Assembly: GCF_019431455.1 (NCBI RefSeq)
Contig: NZ_JAHYSR010000006.1
Coordinates: forward strand, 1 to 64,000
Origin: Paracoccus bogoriensis
GTDB taxonomy: Bacteria > Pseudomonadota > Alphaproteobacteria > Rhodobacterales > Rhodobacteraceae
Reading direction: 5' to 3'
DNA: 64,000 nucleotides
The position numbers were made by a program, and so were the translations under genes. Position 1 is the first letter of the stretch, and every line of letters starts with the position of its first letter. Positions 17,638 through 26,750 of this stretch are shown here, in pieces. The notes below the pieces were generated by a model. The model was not told where the DNA came from and did not search any database. It saw only the letters and a program-made list of their open reading frames with translations.

Positions 17638-18657
17638 ATGAACCCCACCCGCCCCCGCCGCCCCCTGACCCTGCGCGATGTGTCCGAGGCGTCGGGCGTC
17701 TCGGAAATGACCGTCAGCCGCGTGCTGCGGAACCGGGGCGATGTCTCGGCGGCCACGCGCGAAAAGGTGCTGACGGCGGCCAAGGCGCTTGGCTATGTGC
17801 CGAACAAGATCGCGGGCGGGCTGGCCAGCCAGCGCGTCAATCTGGTCGCGGTGGTCATCCCCTCGCTGTCGAATCTGGTCTTTCCCGATGTGCTGGGCGG
17901 GATCTCGGCCGAGCTGGACGATACCGGGCTGCAACCCGTGATCGGCGTCACCAATTACTCCCCCGCGCGCGAGGAGATGGTCCTTTACGACATGCTGTCC
18001 TGGCGGCCGTCGGGCGTGATCCTGGCCGGGCTGGAGCACAGCAAGGCGTCGCGCGCGATGCTGGAAAACGCAGGCATCCCCGTGGTCGAGATCATGGATG
18101 TCGATGGCGAGGGGATCGACATGCTGGTCGGCATCTCGCATATCCGGGCGGGGCGCGAGATGGCGGCGCGCATCCTGGCTGCGGGTTATCGCCGCATCGG
18201 CTTCGTCGGCACCCACATGCCCGAAGATCACCGCGCCCGCAAACGCCTTGCCGGTTTCGAAGAGGGTCTGCTGGCCGCCGGCGTGCCGCTGGAGGCACGC
18301 GAATATTATCAGGGCGGCTCGTCGCTGCTGAAGGGGCGCGAGCTGACCGAACGCATCCTGACCCGCGCGCCCGATCTGGATTTCATCTACTATTCCAACG
18401 ACATGATCGGGGCGGGCGGGCTGCTTTACTGTCTCGACAAGGGGTATGACATTCCGGGCCGGATCGGGCTTGCGGGCTTCAACGGGGTCGATCTGCTGGA
18501 CGGTCTGCCCGTCCGGCTGGCCACGACGGATGCGCGCCGGGTCGATGTGGGCCGGCGCGCCGCCCGGCTGGTCGCGGGCAAGGACACCGCCCCCGAGGGC
18601 CGCGTGATCGCCCTGACCCCCACCTTCATGCCCGGCGACACGATCCGTGAGGTCTGA
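17638..18657 (+). CDS. LacI-family transcriptional regulator
   Basis: The 339-residue protein has an N-terminal LacI helix-turn-helix (LTLRDVSEASGVSEMTVSRVLRNRGDVSAATREKV, residues about 9-43, with the hinge YVPNKIAGGLASQR) and a periplasmic-binding-protein-like sensor domain. The sensor domain resembles GntR/gluconate-type LacI members, but the effector cannot be assigned. I start at the ATG at 17638 since the helix-turn-helix follows directly. No sugar transport or catabolic operon is adjacent. Confidence 0.9.
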   Translation: MNPTRPRRPLTLRDVSEASGVSEMTVSRVLRNRGDVSAATREKVLTAAKALGYVPNKIAGGLASQRVNLVAVVIPSLSNLVFPDVLGGISAELDDTGLQPVIGVTNYSPAREEMVLYDMLSWRPSGVILAGLEHSKASRAMLENAGIPVVEIMDVDGEGIDMLVGISHIRAGREMAARILAAGYRRIGFVGTHMPEDHRARKRLAGFEEGLLAAGVPLEAREYYQGGSSLLKGRELTERILTRAPDLDFIYYSNDMIGAGGLLYCLDKGYDIPGRIGLAGFNGVDLLDGLPVRLATTDARRVDVGRRAARLVAGKDTAPEGRVIALTPTFMPGDTIREV

Positions 18658-18709
18658 GGCTGCGGCTCTGTCTCGCTGCCATCTTGCCGCCGCTCATGGC
18701 CGCGCCTAG

Positions 18710-19528
18710 ATGGGGACCATGCGCATCCCGATCCTGTCCCGCCTTCTGTCCAAGCCGCCGCTGATCGCGGTGATCCGCCTGTCCGGCACCATCGGCGGCG
18801 CAGGCCGCGGCGGAGGGCTGAACGACGCCGCCCTGGCCCCCGTGATCGAGCGCGCCTTTCGCCGCGGCAAGCCCGCCGCCGTGGCGCTGGCGATCAATTC
18901 GCCCGGCGGATCGCCGGTGCAATCCTCGCTGATCGCCGCCCGCATCCGGCGTCTGGCGGACGAGACCGAGACCCCCGTGCACGCCTTTGTCGAGGATGTC
19001 GCGGCTTCGGGCGGCTACTGGCTGGCCTGCGCGGCAGACCAGATCTGGGCGGATGACAGTTCGATCCTGGGCTCGATCGGGGTGATCTCGGCGGGGTTCG
19101 GCTTTCACGAGCTGATCGACAAATGGGGGATCGAACGGCGCATCCACACGGCAGGGCGGTCGAAATCGACGCTGGACCCATTCCGCCCGGAGAACCCCGA
19201 GGATGTGGCCCGGTTGCAAGCCATCCTCGAGCCGATCCACCAGGCCTTCAAGGATCACGTCACCGCACGGCGCGGCACGCGCCTGGCCGAGGGGCGCGAC
19301 CTCTTTACCGGGGAATTCTGGGCGGGCCGCCAGTCGGTCGAACTGGGGCTGGCTGACGGTATCGCCCATCTGGTGCCCAAGATGCGCGCGCTTTACGGCG
19401 ACAAGGCCAGGTTCGAGCTGCATGGTCTGCGCCGCCCGCTGTTGCGCCGCCTTGGCCTGTCGGCCGAGACGCTGATCGACGCGGCCGAGGATCGCCTGGC
19501 CTTCCTGCGGTTCGGCGCCCGCGGATGA
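18710..19528 (+). CDS. S49-family serine protease (SppA/SohB-like)
   Basis: This 272-residue protease belongs to the signal peptide peptidase A family. The catalytic Ser lies in EDVAASGGYWLACAAD (Ser100) and the general-base Lys in TAGRSKSTLDPF (Lys152). The glycine-rich oxyanion segment AINSPGGSPVQS precedes them. Unlike typical SppA there is no clear N-terminal signal anchor, only a modest hydrophobic stretch, so it may be cytoplasmic or peripherally bound. An alternative start is the ATG at 18719. The next small gene starts within its stop codon. Confidence 0.88.
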   Translation: MGTMRIPILSRLLSKPPLIAVIRLSGTIGGAGRGGGLNDAALAPVIERAFRRGKPAAVALAINSPGGSPVQSSLIAARIRRLADETETPVHAFVEDVAASGGYWLACAADQIWADDSSILGSIGVISAGFGFHELIDKWGIERRIHTAGRSKSTLDPFRPENPEDVARLQAILEPIHQAFKDHVTARRGTRLAEGRDLFTGEFWAGRQSVELGLADGIAHLVPKMRALYGDKARFELHGLRRPLLRRLGLSAETLIDAAEDRLAFLRFGARG

Positions 19529-19641
19529 GCCTTCGCGTCGTTCTGGTCTTCTTGCTGGTCATGGTGGTCATGGCCGTCTGGCGCGGCCCTGCCTTTCGCA
19601 GGGCCCTTGCGCGTTATCTGGGAATCCGTCGTGATCGTTGA
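19525..19641 (+). CDS. 38-residue single-pass membrane protein
   Basis: ATG at 19525 overlaps the protease stop (ATGA) and opens a 38-codon frame ending TGA at 19639-19641. The first half is one strong hydrophobic helix (VVLVFLLVMVVMAVW) and the second half is basic (RRALARYLGIRRDR), giving a predicted N-out/C-in membrane peptide. It overlaps the following antiporter gene by eleven bases. The position, coupling and composition argue for a real small gene. The function is unknown, and it might be an accessory of the protease or the antiporter. Confidence 0.55.
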   Translation: MSLRVVLVFLLVMVVMAVWRGPAFRRALARYLGIRRDR

Positions 19642-20557
19642 CATTCTGTTCGTGGTGGCAGGGCTTGCCCTGCTGGTGTTCGGTGGCGACATGCTGGTCA
19701 AGGGGGCGGTAAACCTGTCGCTGCGCCTTGGCATCACGCCGCTGGTGGTGGGTCTGACCGTGGTGGCCTTCGGCACCTCGGCGCCCGAGATGGTCGTCTC
19801 GCTGTCCGCCGCGTGGCGCGGGGCGACCGATCTGGCGCTTGGCAATGTGGTGGGGTCGAACATCGCCAATGTGCTTGTGATCCTTGGCGCGGCGGCGATC
19901 TTCTCGCCCATTGTGACGCGCGGCCATGACCTGCGCGAAAGCTGGGCGATGATGATGGCGGCTTCGGCCCTGCTGATCGGGCTGGCCTTTTTCGGATCGC
20001 TGGGGCGGATCGATGGCATGGTGCTGCTGGCGGCGCTGGCGCTGATCATCTGGCGCCAGCTGTCCACCGCCCGGCCCGAGGATGCGGACAGGATAGAGGG
20101 CGCGGCTCTTGGCGCCCGCTGGCTACAGATCCTGACCTGGCTGGCGCTTGGGCTTGTCCTGCTGCCGGTCGGGGCCGACCTGCTGGTGCGCGGCGCGACC
20201 GACATCGCTCGCGCCTTCGGCGTCACCGAAGTCGTGATCGGCCTGACGCTGGTCGCCATCGGCACCTCGCTGCCGGAACTGGCGGCCTCGGTCGCGGCAG
20301 CCTTGCGGGGGCGGTCGGACATCGCGCTTGGTAACGTCGTCGGGTCGAACATCTTCAACATCCTGTCGATCCTGGGCGTCACCGCGCTGGTCGCGCCGCT
20401 GCCCATCCCGCCAGAGCTGATGCGTTTCGACCTGTGGGTGATGCTGGCCAGTTCGGCCCTGCTGGCGCCCTTCCTGTTTCGTGCCCTGCCGATTGGCCGC
20501 GTCACCGGCGCGCTGTTGCTTTTGGCCTATGCCGCCTATGTCTGGGTGCTGCTATGA
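19631..20557 (+). CDS. Calcium/sodium antiporter (CaCA family, YrbG-like)
   Basis: The 308-residue membrane protein contains the two inverted alpha-repeats of the cation/Ca2+ exchanger family. Repeat 1 has VVAFGTSAPEMVVSL and NVVGSNIANVLVILG; repeat 2 has VAIGTSLPELAASV and NVVGSNIFNILSILG. The G-S-N and G-T-S-x-P-E residues line the ion site. I choose the GTG at 19631; a TTG 24 bases earlier is also open. Its stop overlaps the SDR start. Confidence 0.93.
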   Translation: MIVDILFVVAGLALLVFGGDMLVKGAVNLSLRLGITPLVVGLTVVAFGTSAPEMVVSLSAAWRGATDLALGNVVGSNIANVLVILGAAAIFSPIVTRGHDLRESWAMMMAASALLIGLAFFGSLGRIDGMVLLAALALIIWRQLSTARPEDADRIEGAALGARWLQILTWLALGLVLLPVGADLLVRGATDIARAFGVTEVVIGLTLVAIGTSLPELAASVAAALRGRSDIALGNVVGSNIFNILSILGVTALVAPLPIPPELMRFDLWVMLASSALLAPFLFRALPIGRVTGALLLLAYAAYVWVLL

Positions 20558-21330
20558 GCGTCGCGCTGATCACCGGAGGCGCAAGGCGGCTTGGCCGCGC
20601 CATGGCGCTGTATCTGGCGGGACGCGGGTATGACGTGGCGATCCACTATGCCGGATCAGAGGCAGAGGCCCGGCAGACTGCCGCAGAGGCGCGCGCGCTT
20701 GGCGTCGCGGCCGCCTGCTTTCAGGCCGACCTGCTGGACCCCGATGCCACCGCCGCGCTGGTGCCGCAGGTGGCCCAGGCCATGGGTCCGGTGACGGTGC
20801 TGGTCAACAACGCCTCGATCTTCGAATATGACAATATCCGCAGCGCCACGATGGAAAGCTGGGACCGGCATTTCGGCTCGAACCTGCGTGCGCCCTTCCA
20901 GTTGCTTCAGGCGCTGGCCGCGCAGGCGCCCGCCCCCCTGACCGACGAGAACGGAGAGCCTGAGGCGCAGGCGCTGGCCATCAACATGGTCGATCAGCGC
21001 GTCTTGAAGCCGACGCCCGAGTTCATGACCTATTCGCTGGCCAAGGCCGGGCTGTGGTCGCTGACCCGGACGGCGGCGCAGGCACTGGCGCCCGCCATCC
21101 GGGTGAACGCGATCGGGCCTGGCCCGACCCTGCAGGGCGCAAGGCAAAGTCCCCGGCATTTCGCCCGTCAGCGAGCGGCAACCATCCTCAAGCGGGGCGC
21201 CGACGCGCAAGGCATCACCCAGGCCCTGGGCTATTTCCTGGATGCGCGAGCGGTTACGGGGCAGCTGATCTGCGTGGATGGCGGGCAGCATCTGGCCTGG
21301 CAGACGCCCGACGTTCTGGGCCCGGAATAG
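20554..21330 (+). CDS. Short-chain dehydrogenase/reductase, pteridine-reductase-like
   Basis: The 258-residue SDR binds NADP(H) through ITGGARRLGRAMA near the N-terminus. The TGGARRLG form is characteristic of pteridine reductase/FolM-like enzymes. The catalytic Tyr and Lys are in TYSLAKAGLWSLT, and the NNAS motif is VLVNNASIFEYD. The start ATG at 20554 lies inside the antiporter stop. Reduction of dihydromonapterin or a similar pterin is possible but unproven; no folate genes flank it. Confidence 0.85.
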   Translation: MSVALITGGARRLGRAMALYLAGRGYDVAIHYAGSEAEARQTAAEARALGVAAACFQADLLDPDATAALVPQVAQAMGPVTVLVNNASIFEYDNIRSATMESWDRHFGSNLRAPFQLLQALAAQAPAPLTDENGEPEAQALAINMVDQRVLKPTPEFMTYSLAKAGLWSLTRTAAQALAPAIRVNAIGPGPTLQGARQSPRHFARQRAATILKRGADAQGITQALGYFLDARAVTGQLICVDGGQHLAWQTPDVLGPE

Positions 21331-21630
21331 CGCGGCCACCATATCTTGTCCCCCGACCTTGCGAGCCCCCCAAGACGTTTCACGATGGTGCGGATTCTGC
21401 TGGATTTTCCGCGCCATCTCCAATGCCGAAAATAAAAAACAAGCAAATTCAATGCCCTCTGAGATTGCCTAATTGATGGGCAGTTTCACCAAACCTTAGT
21501 GATTGCTGGCCTGCCGGGGTCTGCCTCACAGGCCGCCCACAGAATTATCCACAGATTCCGTGGACAGGTTCCGACTTGCATCTGTCATCCGAAACTTGCA
21601 GCGACGCCGCAGAATCACTTTCTTTGAGCC
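21331..21630. other. Intergenic region upstream of uvrC with a consensus DnaA box
   Basis: These 300 bases separate the SDR gene from uvrC and hold no convincing gene. The part from about 21420 to 21510 is AT-rich for this genome and may contain the uvrC promoter. A perfect DnaA box, TTATCCACA, occurs at 21545-21553, followed by a GATTC (GANTC) site. I looked for the alphaproteobacterial LexA motif GTTC-N7-GTTC and did not find it. Whether the DnaA box is used is unknown. Confidence 0.45.
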
Positions 21631-23481
21631 ATGACCCAGAAAACCGGCCACGCGCTGATTCAGGACTACCTTCGCACGTTGGACAGCAGCCCCGGCGTCT
21701 ATCGGATGCTGGATGCAAGCCAGGCGGTTCTCTATGTCGGCAAGGCGCGCGACCTGCGCGCGCGGGTGTCGAACTATGCCCGACCATCGGGACATTCGCC
21801 GCGCATCGCGCGCATGATCCGCGAAACCGCCAGCATGATGTTCCTGACCACGCGGACCGAGACCGAGGCGCTGCTGCTGGAGCAGAACCTCATCAAGCAG
21901 CTCAAGCCGCGCTACAACGTGCTTTTGCGCGATGACAAGAGCTTTCCCAATATCCTGGTGGCCAAGTCCCACCCCTTTGCCCAGATCAAGAAGCATCGCG
22001 GCGCAAAATCGGAAAAGGGTAACTATTACGGTCCCTTTGCCAGCGCCGGGGCGGTGAACCGCACGCTGACCCAGTTGCAGCGCGTGTTCCTGCTGCGCAA
22101 CTGCACCGACAGCACATTCGAAAGCCGCACCCGGCCTTGTCTGCTGTTTCAGATCAAGCGATGCAGTGCGCCCTGCACGGGCCGCATCAGCCTTGAGGAT
22201 TACGCCGCACTGGTCGAGGATGCCGAGCGGTTCCTGCAGGGCAAGACGACTTCGATCCAGGCGGATCTGGCGCGCGAGATGGCCGAGGCCGCCGAGGCAA
22301 TGGAATATGAACGCGCCGCCGCGCTGCGCGACCGCATCAAGGCGCTGACCGCCGTGCAATCGGTGCAGGCGATCAACCCCAAGGGCGTGGCCGAAGCCGA
22401 TATCGTGGCGCTGCACATGGAAGGCGGGCAAGCCTGCGTTCAGGTCTTTTTCATTCGCGGCAATCAGAGTTGGGGCAACCGCGACTTCTACCCCCGCCTC
22501 GGTGGGGCCGAGAGCCCGGACGAGGTGATGCAGGCCTTCCTGATGCAGTTCTATGACGACAAGCCCCCGCCCCGGCAGGTGCTCTTGTCGCATCCGCCCG
22601 AAGACCCCGACCTGACCAGTGCCGTCCTGTCCGAGCGCGCAGGGCGTAAGGTCGCATTGCTGGTCCCGCAACGGGGCGAAAAAAGCGATCTGGTCACGAA
22701 CGCCCTGCGCAATGCGCGCGAAAGTCTTGCCCGGCGCATGTCGGAAAGCGCCACGCAACTGCGCCTGCTGGAGGGGCTGGCCGAGGCTTTCGACCTGCCC
22801 GCTCCGCCGCGCCGGATCGAGGTCTATGACAACAGCCACATCATGGGCACGAACGCCGTTGGCGGCATGATCGTGGCCGGGCCCGACGGCTGGATGAAGA
22901 ACCAGTATCGCAAGTTCAACATCAAGGGGACCGAGATCACGCCGGGCGATGATTTCGGCATGATGAAGGAGGTGCTGACGCGGCGCTTCCAGCGGCTGCT
23001 CAAGGATGATCCGGACCGGCAGAGCGAGGCCTGGCCCGATCTGCTGCTGATCGATGGGGGCGCGGGGCAGGTCGGTGCGGTCCACAGCGTCATGGCCGAG
23101 CTGGGCGTCGAGGACATTCCGGTGATCGGCGTCGCAAAGGGCGAGGATCGCGACCATGGCAAGGAGGAATTTCATCGCCACGGTCAGCGACCTTTCGCCC
23201 TGAGGATGAACGACCCGGTTCTGTATTTCGTGCAGCGCCTGCGCGACGAGGCGCATCGTTGGGCTATCGGAACCCACCGCGCGCGGCGCGCGAAGGCGGC
23301 GATGGCAAACCCTCTGGACGAGATTCCGGGGATCGGCGCGGCGCGCAAGCGCGCGCTTCTGGCACATTTCGGCAGCGCCAAGGCGGTCAGCCGTGCGGGT
23401 CTGGCTGATCTGCAGGCGGTCGAGGGGATATCGGCGGCGATGGCGCAGAAGGTCCATGACCACTTCAATGCCCGCGACTGA
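21631..23481 (+). CDS. uvrC: Excinuclease ABC subunit C
   Basis: The 616-residue nuclease makes both incisions in nucleotide-excision repair. In order it has a GIY-YIG domain ([23 protein letters not shown]), a cysteine-containing middle section ([25 protein letters not shown]), the UVR motif binding UvrB ([23 protein letters not shown]), the RNase H-like endonuclease domain ([20 protein letters not shown]) and a C-terminal helix-hairpin-helix ([21 protein letters not shown]). The length is normal. pgsA follows in the same direction, as in many bacteria. Confidence 0.97.
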   Translation: MTQKTGHALIQDYLRTLDSSPGVYRMLDASQAVLYVGKARDLRARVSNYARPSGHSPRIARMIRETASMMFLTTRTETEALLLEQNLIKQLKPRYNVLLRDDKSFPNILVAKSHPFAQIKKHRGAKSEKGNYYGPFASAGAVNRTLTQLQRVFLLRNCTDSTFESRTRPCLLFQIKRCSAPCTGRISLEDYAALVEDAERFLQGKTTSIQADLAREMAEAAEAMEYERAAALRDRIKALTAVQSVQAINPKGVAEADIVALHMEGGQACVQVFFIRGNQSWGNRDFYPRLGGAESPDEVMQAFLMQFYDDKPPPRQVLLSHPPEDPDLTSAVLSERAGRKVALLVPQRGEKSDLVTNALRNARESLARRMSESATQLRLLEGLAEAFDLPAPPRRIEVYDNSHIMGTNAVGGMIVAGPDGWMKNQYRKFNIKGTEITPGDDFGMMKEVLTRRFQRLLKDDPDRQSEAWPDLLLIDGGAGQVGAVHSVMAELGVEDIPVIGVAKGEDRDHGKEEFHRHGQRPFALRMNDPVLYFVQRLRDEAHRWAIGTHRARRAKAAMANPLDEIPGIGAARKRALLAHFGSAKAVSRAGLADLQAVEGISAAMAQKVHDHFNARD

Positions 23482-23497
23482 ATCCGCCCGGCCGATG

Positions 23498-23535
23498 GCG
23501 CCGGGGGCCAGCCCCCGGACCCCCGGGGTATTTGG
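23498..23535. repeat. REP-like GC-rich hairpin (copy 1)
   Basis: The element contains the stem CCGGGGGC-CA-GCCCCCGG (23501-23518), followed by ACCCCCGGGG and TATTTGG. Similar hairpins of this style, GC-rich stem then a C-run, lie at 26594 and 51511. Elements of this form recur between genes in Rhodobacteraceae. It sits between uvrC and pgsA and may stabilise or end transcripts. Confidence 0.55.
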
Positions 23536-23601
23536 ACAACGAAGAAGAGCTTTTCGCCGCGGCCTCTTTCCAAGAGCCGCCGCAGGGACTAGCTTGCCGC
23601 C

Positions 23602-24234
23602 ATGCGCTGGACATTGCCCAATATCCTGACCCTGATGCGGCTGTTGGCAGCGCCCGGCGTGCCGCTGATGTTTCTGTATTTCCATCGGCCCTGGGCGGAC
23701 TGGGCGGCGCTGGCGCTGTTTCTGCTGGCGGCCATCACCGACTGGTTCGACGGCTATCTGGCGCGTGCCTGGAATCAGGAGAGCCGGTTCGGGGCCGCGA
23801 TGGACCCGATTGCCGACAAGGCGATGGTGGTCATCGCCTTGGTCGTCATCACGGGCTATTCGGGGATGAACCCCTGGCTGATCCTGCCGGTGACGGTGAT
23901 CCTGTTCCGCGAAGTGTTCGTCTCGGGTCTGCGCGAATATCTGGGGGACCGGTCGCGCAGTCTGAAGGTGACCAGTCTTGCGAAGTGGAAGACCACGTTC
24001 CAGATGGTCGCAATCGCCGTGTTGTTTCTGGGGACCGGGCTGAGCTTTGTCGAACATGGCCGCCCTCCGCGCGTTGGTGAGGCAGGGCTGGTCTGGTCGG
24101 GAAGCTGGGCAGCGCTGGCGACCCATGCCGGACTGGCTCTGATCTGGCTGGCCGCGCTGCTGACCGCGATCACCGGCTGGGATTACTTCCGCAAGGCGCT
24201 GCCGCATCTGAAGGAGAAGCGTCATGGCAATTGA
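23602..24234 (+). CDS. pgsA: CDP-diacylglycerol-glycerol-3-phosphate 3-phosphatidyltransferase
   Basis: The 210-residue inner-membrane enzyme makes phosphatidylglycerol phosphate, the committed step to phosphatidylglycerol. It contains the CDP-alcohol phosphatidyltransferase signature in FDGYLARAWNQESRFGAAMD followed by PIADK, and several transmembrane helices. An atypical loop around HGRPPRVGEAGLVW lies before the last helix. It overlaps the moaD start by eleven bases, so it leads an operon with molybdopterin genes. Confidence 0.94.
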   Translation: MRWTLPNILTLMRLLAAPGVPLMFLYFHRPWADWAALALFLLAAITDWFDGYLARAWNQESRFGAAMDPIADKAMVVIALVVITGYSGMNPWLILPVTVILFREVFVSGLREYLGDRSRSLKVTSLAKWKTTFQMVAIAVLFLGTGLSFVEHGRPPRVGEAGLVWSGSWAALATHAGLALIWLAALLTAITGWDYFRKALPHLKEKRHGN

Positions 24235-24475
24235 GGTTCTCTATTTCGCCTGGGTGCGCGAGCGGGTCGGTCTGCCGCGCGAGCGGATCGAGACGGGGGC
24301 GGCGACGATCCGCGATCTGCTGGCGGAGCTTGCTCTGCGGTCGCCGGGACATGCGGCGGCGCTGGAGGATCACGCGGCCCTGCGCTGCGCGATCGACCAG
24401 AAGCTGACCGGGCTGGATGCGCCCTTGGCCGGGGTGCGCGAGGTCGCGATCTTTCCGCCGATGACGGGCGGTTGA
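24224..24475 (+). CDS. moaD: Molybdopterin synthase sulfur carrier subunit
   Basis: This 83-residue ubiquitin-like protein carries the sulfur used to make the dithiolene of molybdopterin. It starts MAIEVLYFAWVRERVGLPRE and ends in the obligatory Gly-Gly (FPPMTGG), which is adenylated and thiocarboxylated. Its stop overlaps the moaE start region. The gene pair moaD-moaE is complete here, while the rest of the cofactor pathway is not in the window. Confidence 0.95.
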   Translation: MAIEVLYFAWVRERVGLPRERIETGAATIRDLLAELALRSPGHAAALEDHAALRCAIDQKLTGLDAPLAGVREVAIFPPMTGG

Positions 24476-24933
24476 TGGCTGCGCGGGTTCAGTCAGAGCC
24501 TTTCGATCCGGCCCTTGTGACGGCCGGTCTGGGCGATGGGGCAGGTGCGCTGGTGACCTTTGTCGGCATCGTGCGCGATGACGGCGATCTGTCCGCCCTG
24601 GAGATCGAGCATTATCCCGGCATGACCGAGGCCGCCCTGGCCGATTACGGCCAGGGGGCGGCTGCGCGTTTCGGCCTGACCGGTTGGCGCGTCGTGCATC
24701 GTTACGGGCGAATGGCTGTGGGCGAGCAGATCATGATGGTCGCAACGGCCGCGCGGCATCGTCGGGCGGCCTTTGACGCGGCTGACTACCTGATGGACTG
24801 GCTCAAATCGCGCGCGCCTTTCTGGAAGCGCGAGATCCGGCGTGATGGATCGGCCGCCTGGGTCGCGGCCAGGGACGAGGACGAGGCCTCGCTGGCGCGA
24901 TGGCAGGCGGGCCGTCCCCTGGGGCCGCCTTGA
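24475..24933 (+). CDS. moaE: Molybdopterin synthase catalytic subunit
   Basis: The 152-residue subunit converts precursor Z to molybdopterin using the MoaD thiocarboxylate. Recognisable parts are LVTFVGIVRDDGDLSALEIEHYPGMTEAAL, WRVVHRYGRMAVGEQIMMVA and YLMDWLKSRAPFWKREI, which contains the catalytic lysine region. I start at the ATG at 24475, which overlaps the moaD stop, rather than the TTG one codon earlier. Confidence 0.95.
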   Translation: MAARVQSEPFDPALVTAGLGDGAGALVTFVGIVRDDGDLSALEIEHYPGMTEAALADYGQGAAARFGLTGWRVVHRYGRMAVGEQIMMVATAARHRRAAFDAADYLMDWLKSRAPFWKREIRRDGSAAWVAARDEDEASLARWQAGRPLGPP

Positions 24934-25204
24934 TTTTCGTCCCGAGATGCTGCGCTGGCGGTCCCTCATGTCGAAGCGCGGCGGCTTGCCGGTGCGGTGC
25001 TGCAGGACGGCTATGTGCTGCGGGCTCTGGGTCCGATTGTGGCGCTTGCTGGCCGGTCCGGATCAGGGGCGCTGTTGCGGGCGGTGGCGGAGGGGTATGC
25101 GACCATGCGCGCCGTTTGGCTGAGGTCTGACCGAGGCGGCTTGACTTGCCCCGGCGCGCTTGCCACCTGTGACCGACCGAGGGACCACGAAAGGCCAGAC
25201 CCCC
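24934..25204. other. Intergenic region, possible degenerate ORF before gshA
   Basis: A frame on the plus strand from about 24950 to 25248 reads protein-like for some 60 residues (VPHVEARRLAGAVLQDGYVL, then LGPIVALAGRSGSGALLRAV). It lacks a convincing start and ribosome binding site, and its end runs into the gshA start region in a noncoding-looking style. I do not recognise it; it may be a gene remnant. The remainder should contain the gshA promoter. Confidence 0.3.
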
Positions 25205-26575
25205 ATGTCGATTCCCCAGCAGGGCGGCGGCCCGATCGAGCATCGTGATCAGCTTGCCGCCTATATCGCCAGCGGCGAGAAGCCGAAGGCGGATTGGCGC
25301 ATCGGGACCGAGCACGAGAAATTCGGCTATGACATCGCCACGTTGAAGCCCTTGCCCTATGAGGGGCCGGTCTCGATCACGGCAATGCTGACGGGGCTGC
25401 GCGACCGTTTCGGCTGGTCGCCCGTGCTGGAGGCCGGAAACCTGATCGGGTTGGAGCGGAACGGCGCCAATATCAGTCTGGAGCCAGGCGGGCAGCTGGA
25501 ATTGTCCGGCGCGCCTCTGGAGACGATCCACCAGACCTGCGATGAGGTGAACGGCCATCTGGCCGAGGTCCAGGCCGTGGCGCGCGATATCGGTGCGGGC
25601 TTTATCGGGCTGGGCGCGGCGCCGATCTGGTCGCAGGACGAGATGCCGATGATGCCCAAGGGGCGGTATCGGCTGATGACCGATTATATGGGCCGGGTCG
25701 GCAGGCTTGGCACGCAGATGATGTATCGGACCTGCACGGTGCAGGTGAACCTGGACTTCGCAAGCGAAGCCGACATGGTCCAGAAGCTGCGCGTGGCGCT
25801 GGCGCTGCAACCGGTGGCGACGGCATTGTTCGCCAATTCGCCCTTTCTGAATGGCAAGCCCAACGGAATGAAGTCCTGGCGCGCGCATATCTGGCAGAAT
25901 CTGGACCCGGCGCGCACGGGGATGCTGCCCTTCGTCTTCGAGGACGGGTTCGGCTACGAGGCCTGGGTGGATTACGTGCTCGATGTGCCGATGTATTTCG
26001 TCTATCGCGACGGGAAATACATCAACGCTCTGGGCCAGAGCTTCCGCGATTTTCTGGACGGCCGCCTGCCCGCCCTGCCAGGCGAGGTGCCGACCCTGTC
26101 GGACTGGGCGGACCACATGACGACCGTCTTCCCCGAGGCGCGGGTGAAGAAATACATCGAGATGCGCGGCGCTGATGGCGGACCGTGGCGGCGTCTTTGT
26201 GCGCTGCCTGCGCTGTGGGTCGGGCTGATCTATGATCAGGGCGCGCTGGATGCGGCCTGGGATCTGGTCAAGGGCTGGGATGCGCAAACGCGTGAGGGCT
26301 TGCGCGTCGCCGCGGGCCGGGATGGGCTGCAGGCCGAGGTCGGGGCCATCCGGATGCACGATCTGGCGCGCGAGGTTCTGGCCATTGCCGAGGCCGGGCT
26401 GAAGGCGCGCGCGCGTTCGGGGCAGGGCGGGCTGGTGCCGGACGAGACCCATTTCCTCAGCGCGCTGAAGGAAAGCGTGGATACCGGGCGCGTTCCGGCC
26501 GACGACCTGCTGGCGCATTATCACGGCGACTGGGCGGGCGATCTGACACGGATCTATGGCGCCTACAGCTACTGA
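25205..26575 (+). CDS. gshA: Glutamate-cysteine ligase (plant/alphaproteobacterial type)
   Basis: The 456-residue enzyme makes gamma-glutamylcysteine, the first step of glutathione synthesis. It is of the GCS2 type found in plants and Alphaproteobacteria, with WRIGTEHEKFGYDI near the N-terminus, LIGLERNGANISLEPGGQLELSGAPLETI, the YMGRVGRLGTQMMYRTCTVQVNLDF region and WADHMTTVFPEARVKKYIEMRGADGGPW. I start at ATG 25205; a frame open from 25160 lacks similarity. gshB is not adjacent. Confidence 0.95.
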   Translation: MSIPQQGGGPIEHRDQLAAYIASGEKPKADWRIGTEHEKFGYDIATLKPLPYEGPVSITAMLTGLRDRFGWSPVLEAGNLIGLERNGANISLEPGGQLELSGAPLETIHQTCDEVNGHLAEVQAVARDIGAGFIGLGAAPIWSQDEMPMMPKGRYRLMTDYMGRVGRLGTQMMYRTCTVQVNLDFASEADMVQKLRVALALQPVATALFANSPFLNGKPNGMKSWRAHIWQNLDPARTGMLPFVFEDGFGYEAWVDYVLDVPMYFVYRDGKYINALGQSFRDFLDGRLPALPGEVPTLSDWADHMTTVFPEARVKKYIEMRGADGGPWRRLCALPALWVGLIYDQGALDAAWDLVKGWDAQTREGLRVAAGRDGLQAEVGAIRMHDLAREVLAIAEAGLKARARSGQGGLVPDETHFLSALKESVDTGRVPADDLLAHYHGDWAGDLTRIYGAYSY

Positions 26576-26593
26576 AGGCGGGTTGCGTCCCGC

Positions 26594-26627
26594 GACGGCG
26601 GGGGGACGCCGTCCCCCCGCACCCCCT
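26594..26627. repeat. REP-like GC-rich hairpin (copy 2)
   Basis: GGGGGGAC (26600-26607) pairs perfectly with GTCCCCCC (26611-26618) around GCC, followed by GCACCCCC. The layout resembles the elements at 23498 and 51511: a G/C-run hairpin then a C-run. It lies just after gshA and could form the end of its transcript, though no T-tract follows. Confidence 0.45.
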
Positions 26628-26750
26628 GCCCGCGCGAGGGCCCAGGCGTGGCACGGCTGCCGCGCGCACGCGACTGTGAGCAGCGTCCGGCTTGATCCGG
26701 CGGGCCGGTGCTGGCACCTCGGAGAAAAGAACCAATGCCGGGGCAGAGCG

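Noticed and set aside
21526..24225. An 899-codon minus-strand open frame
   Set aside because: It is antisense to uvrC and pgsA, rich in Arg, Gln and His, and exists because the GC-rich third-position bias suppresses stops on the opposite strand.
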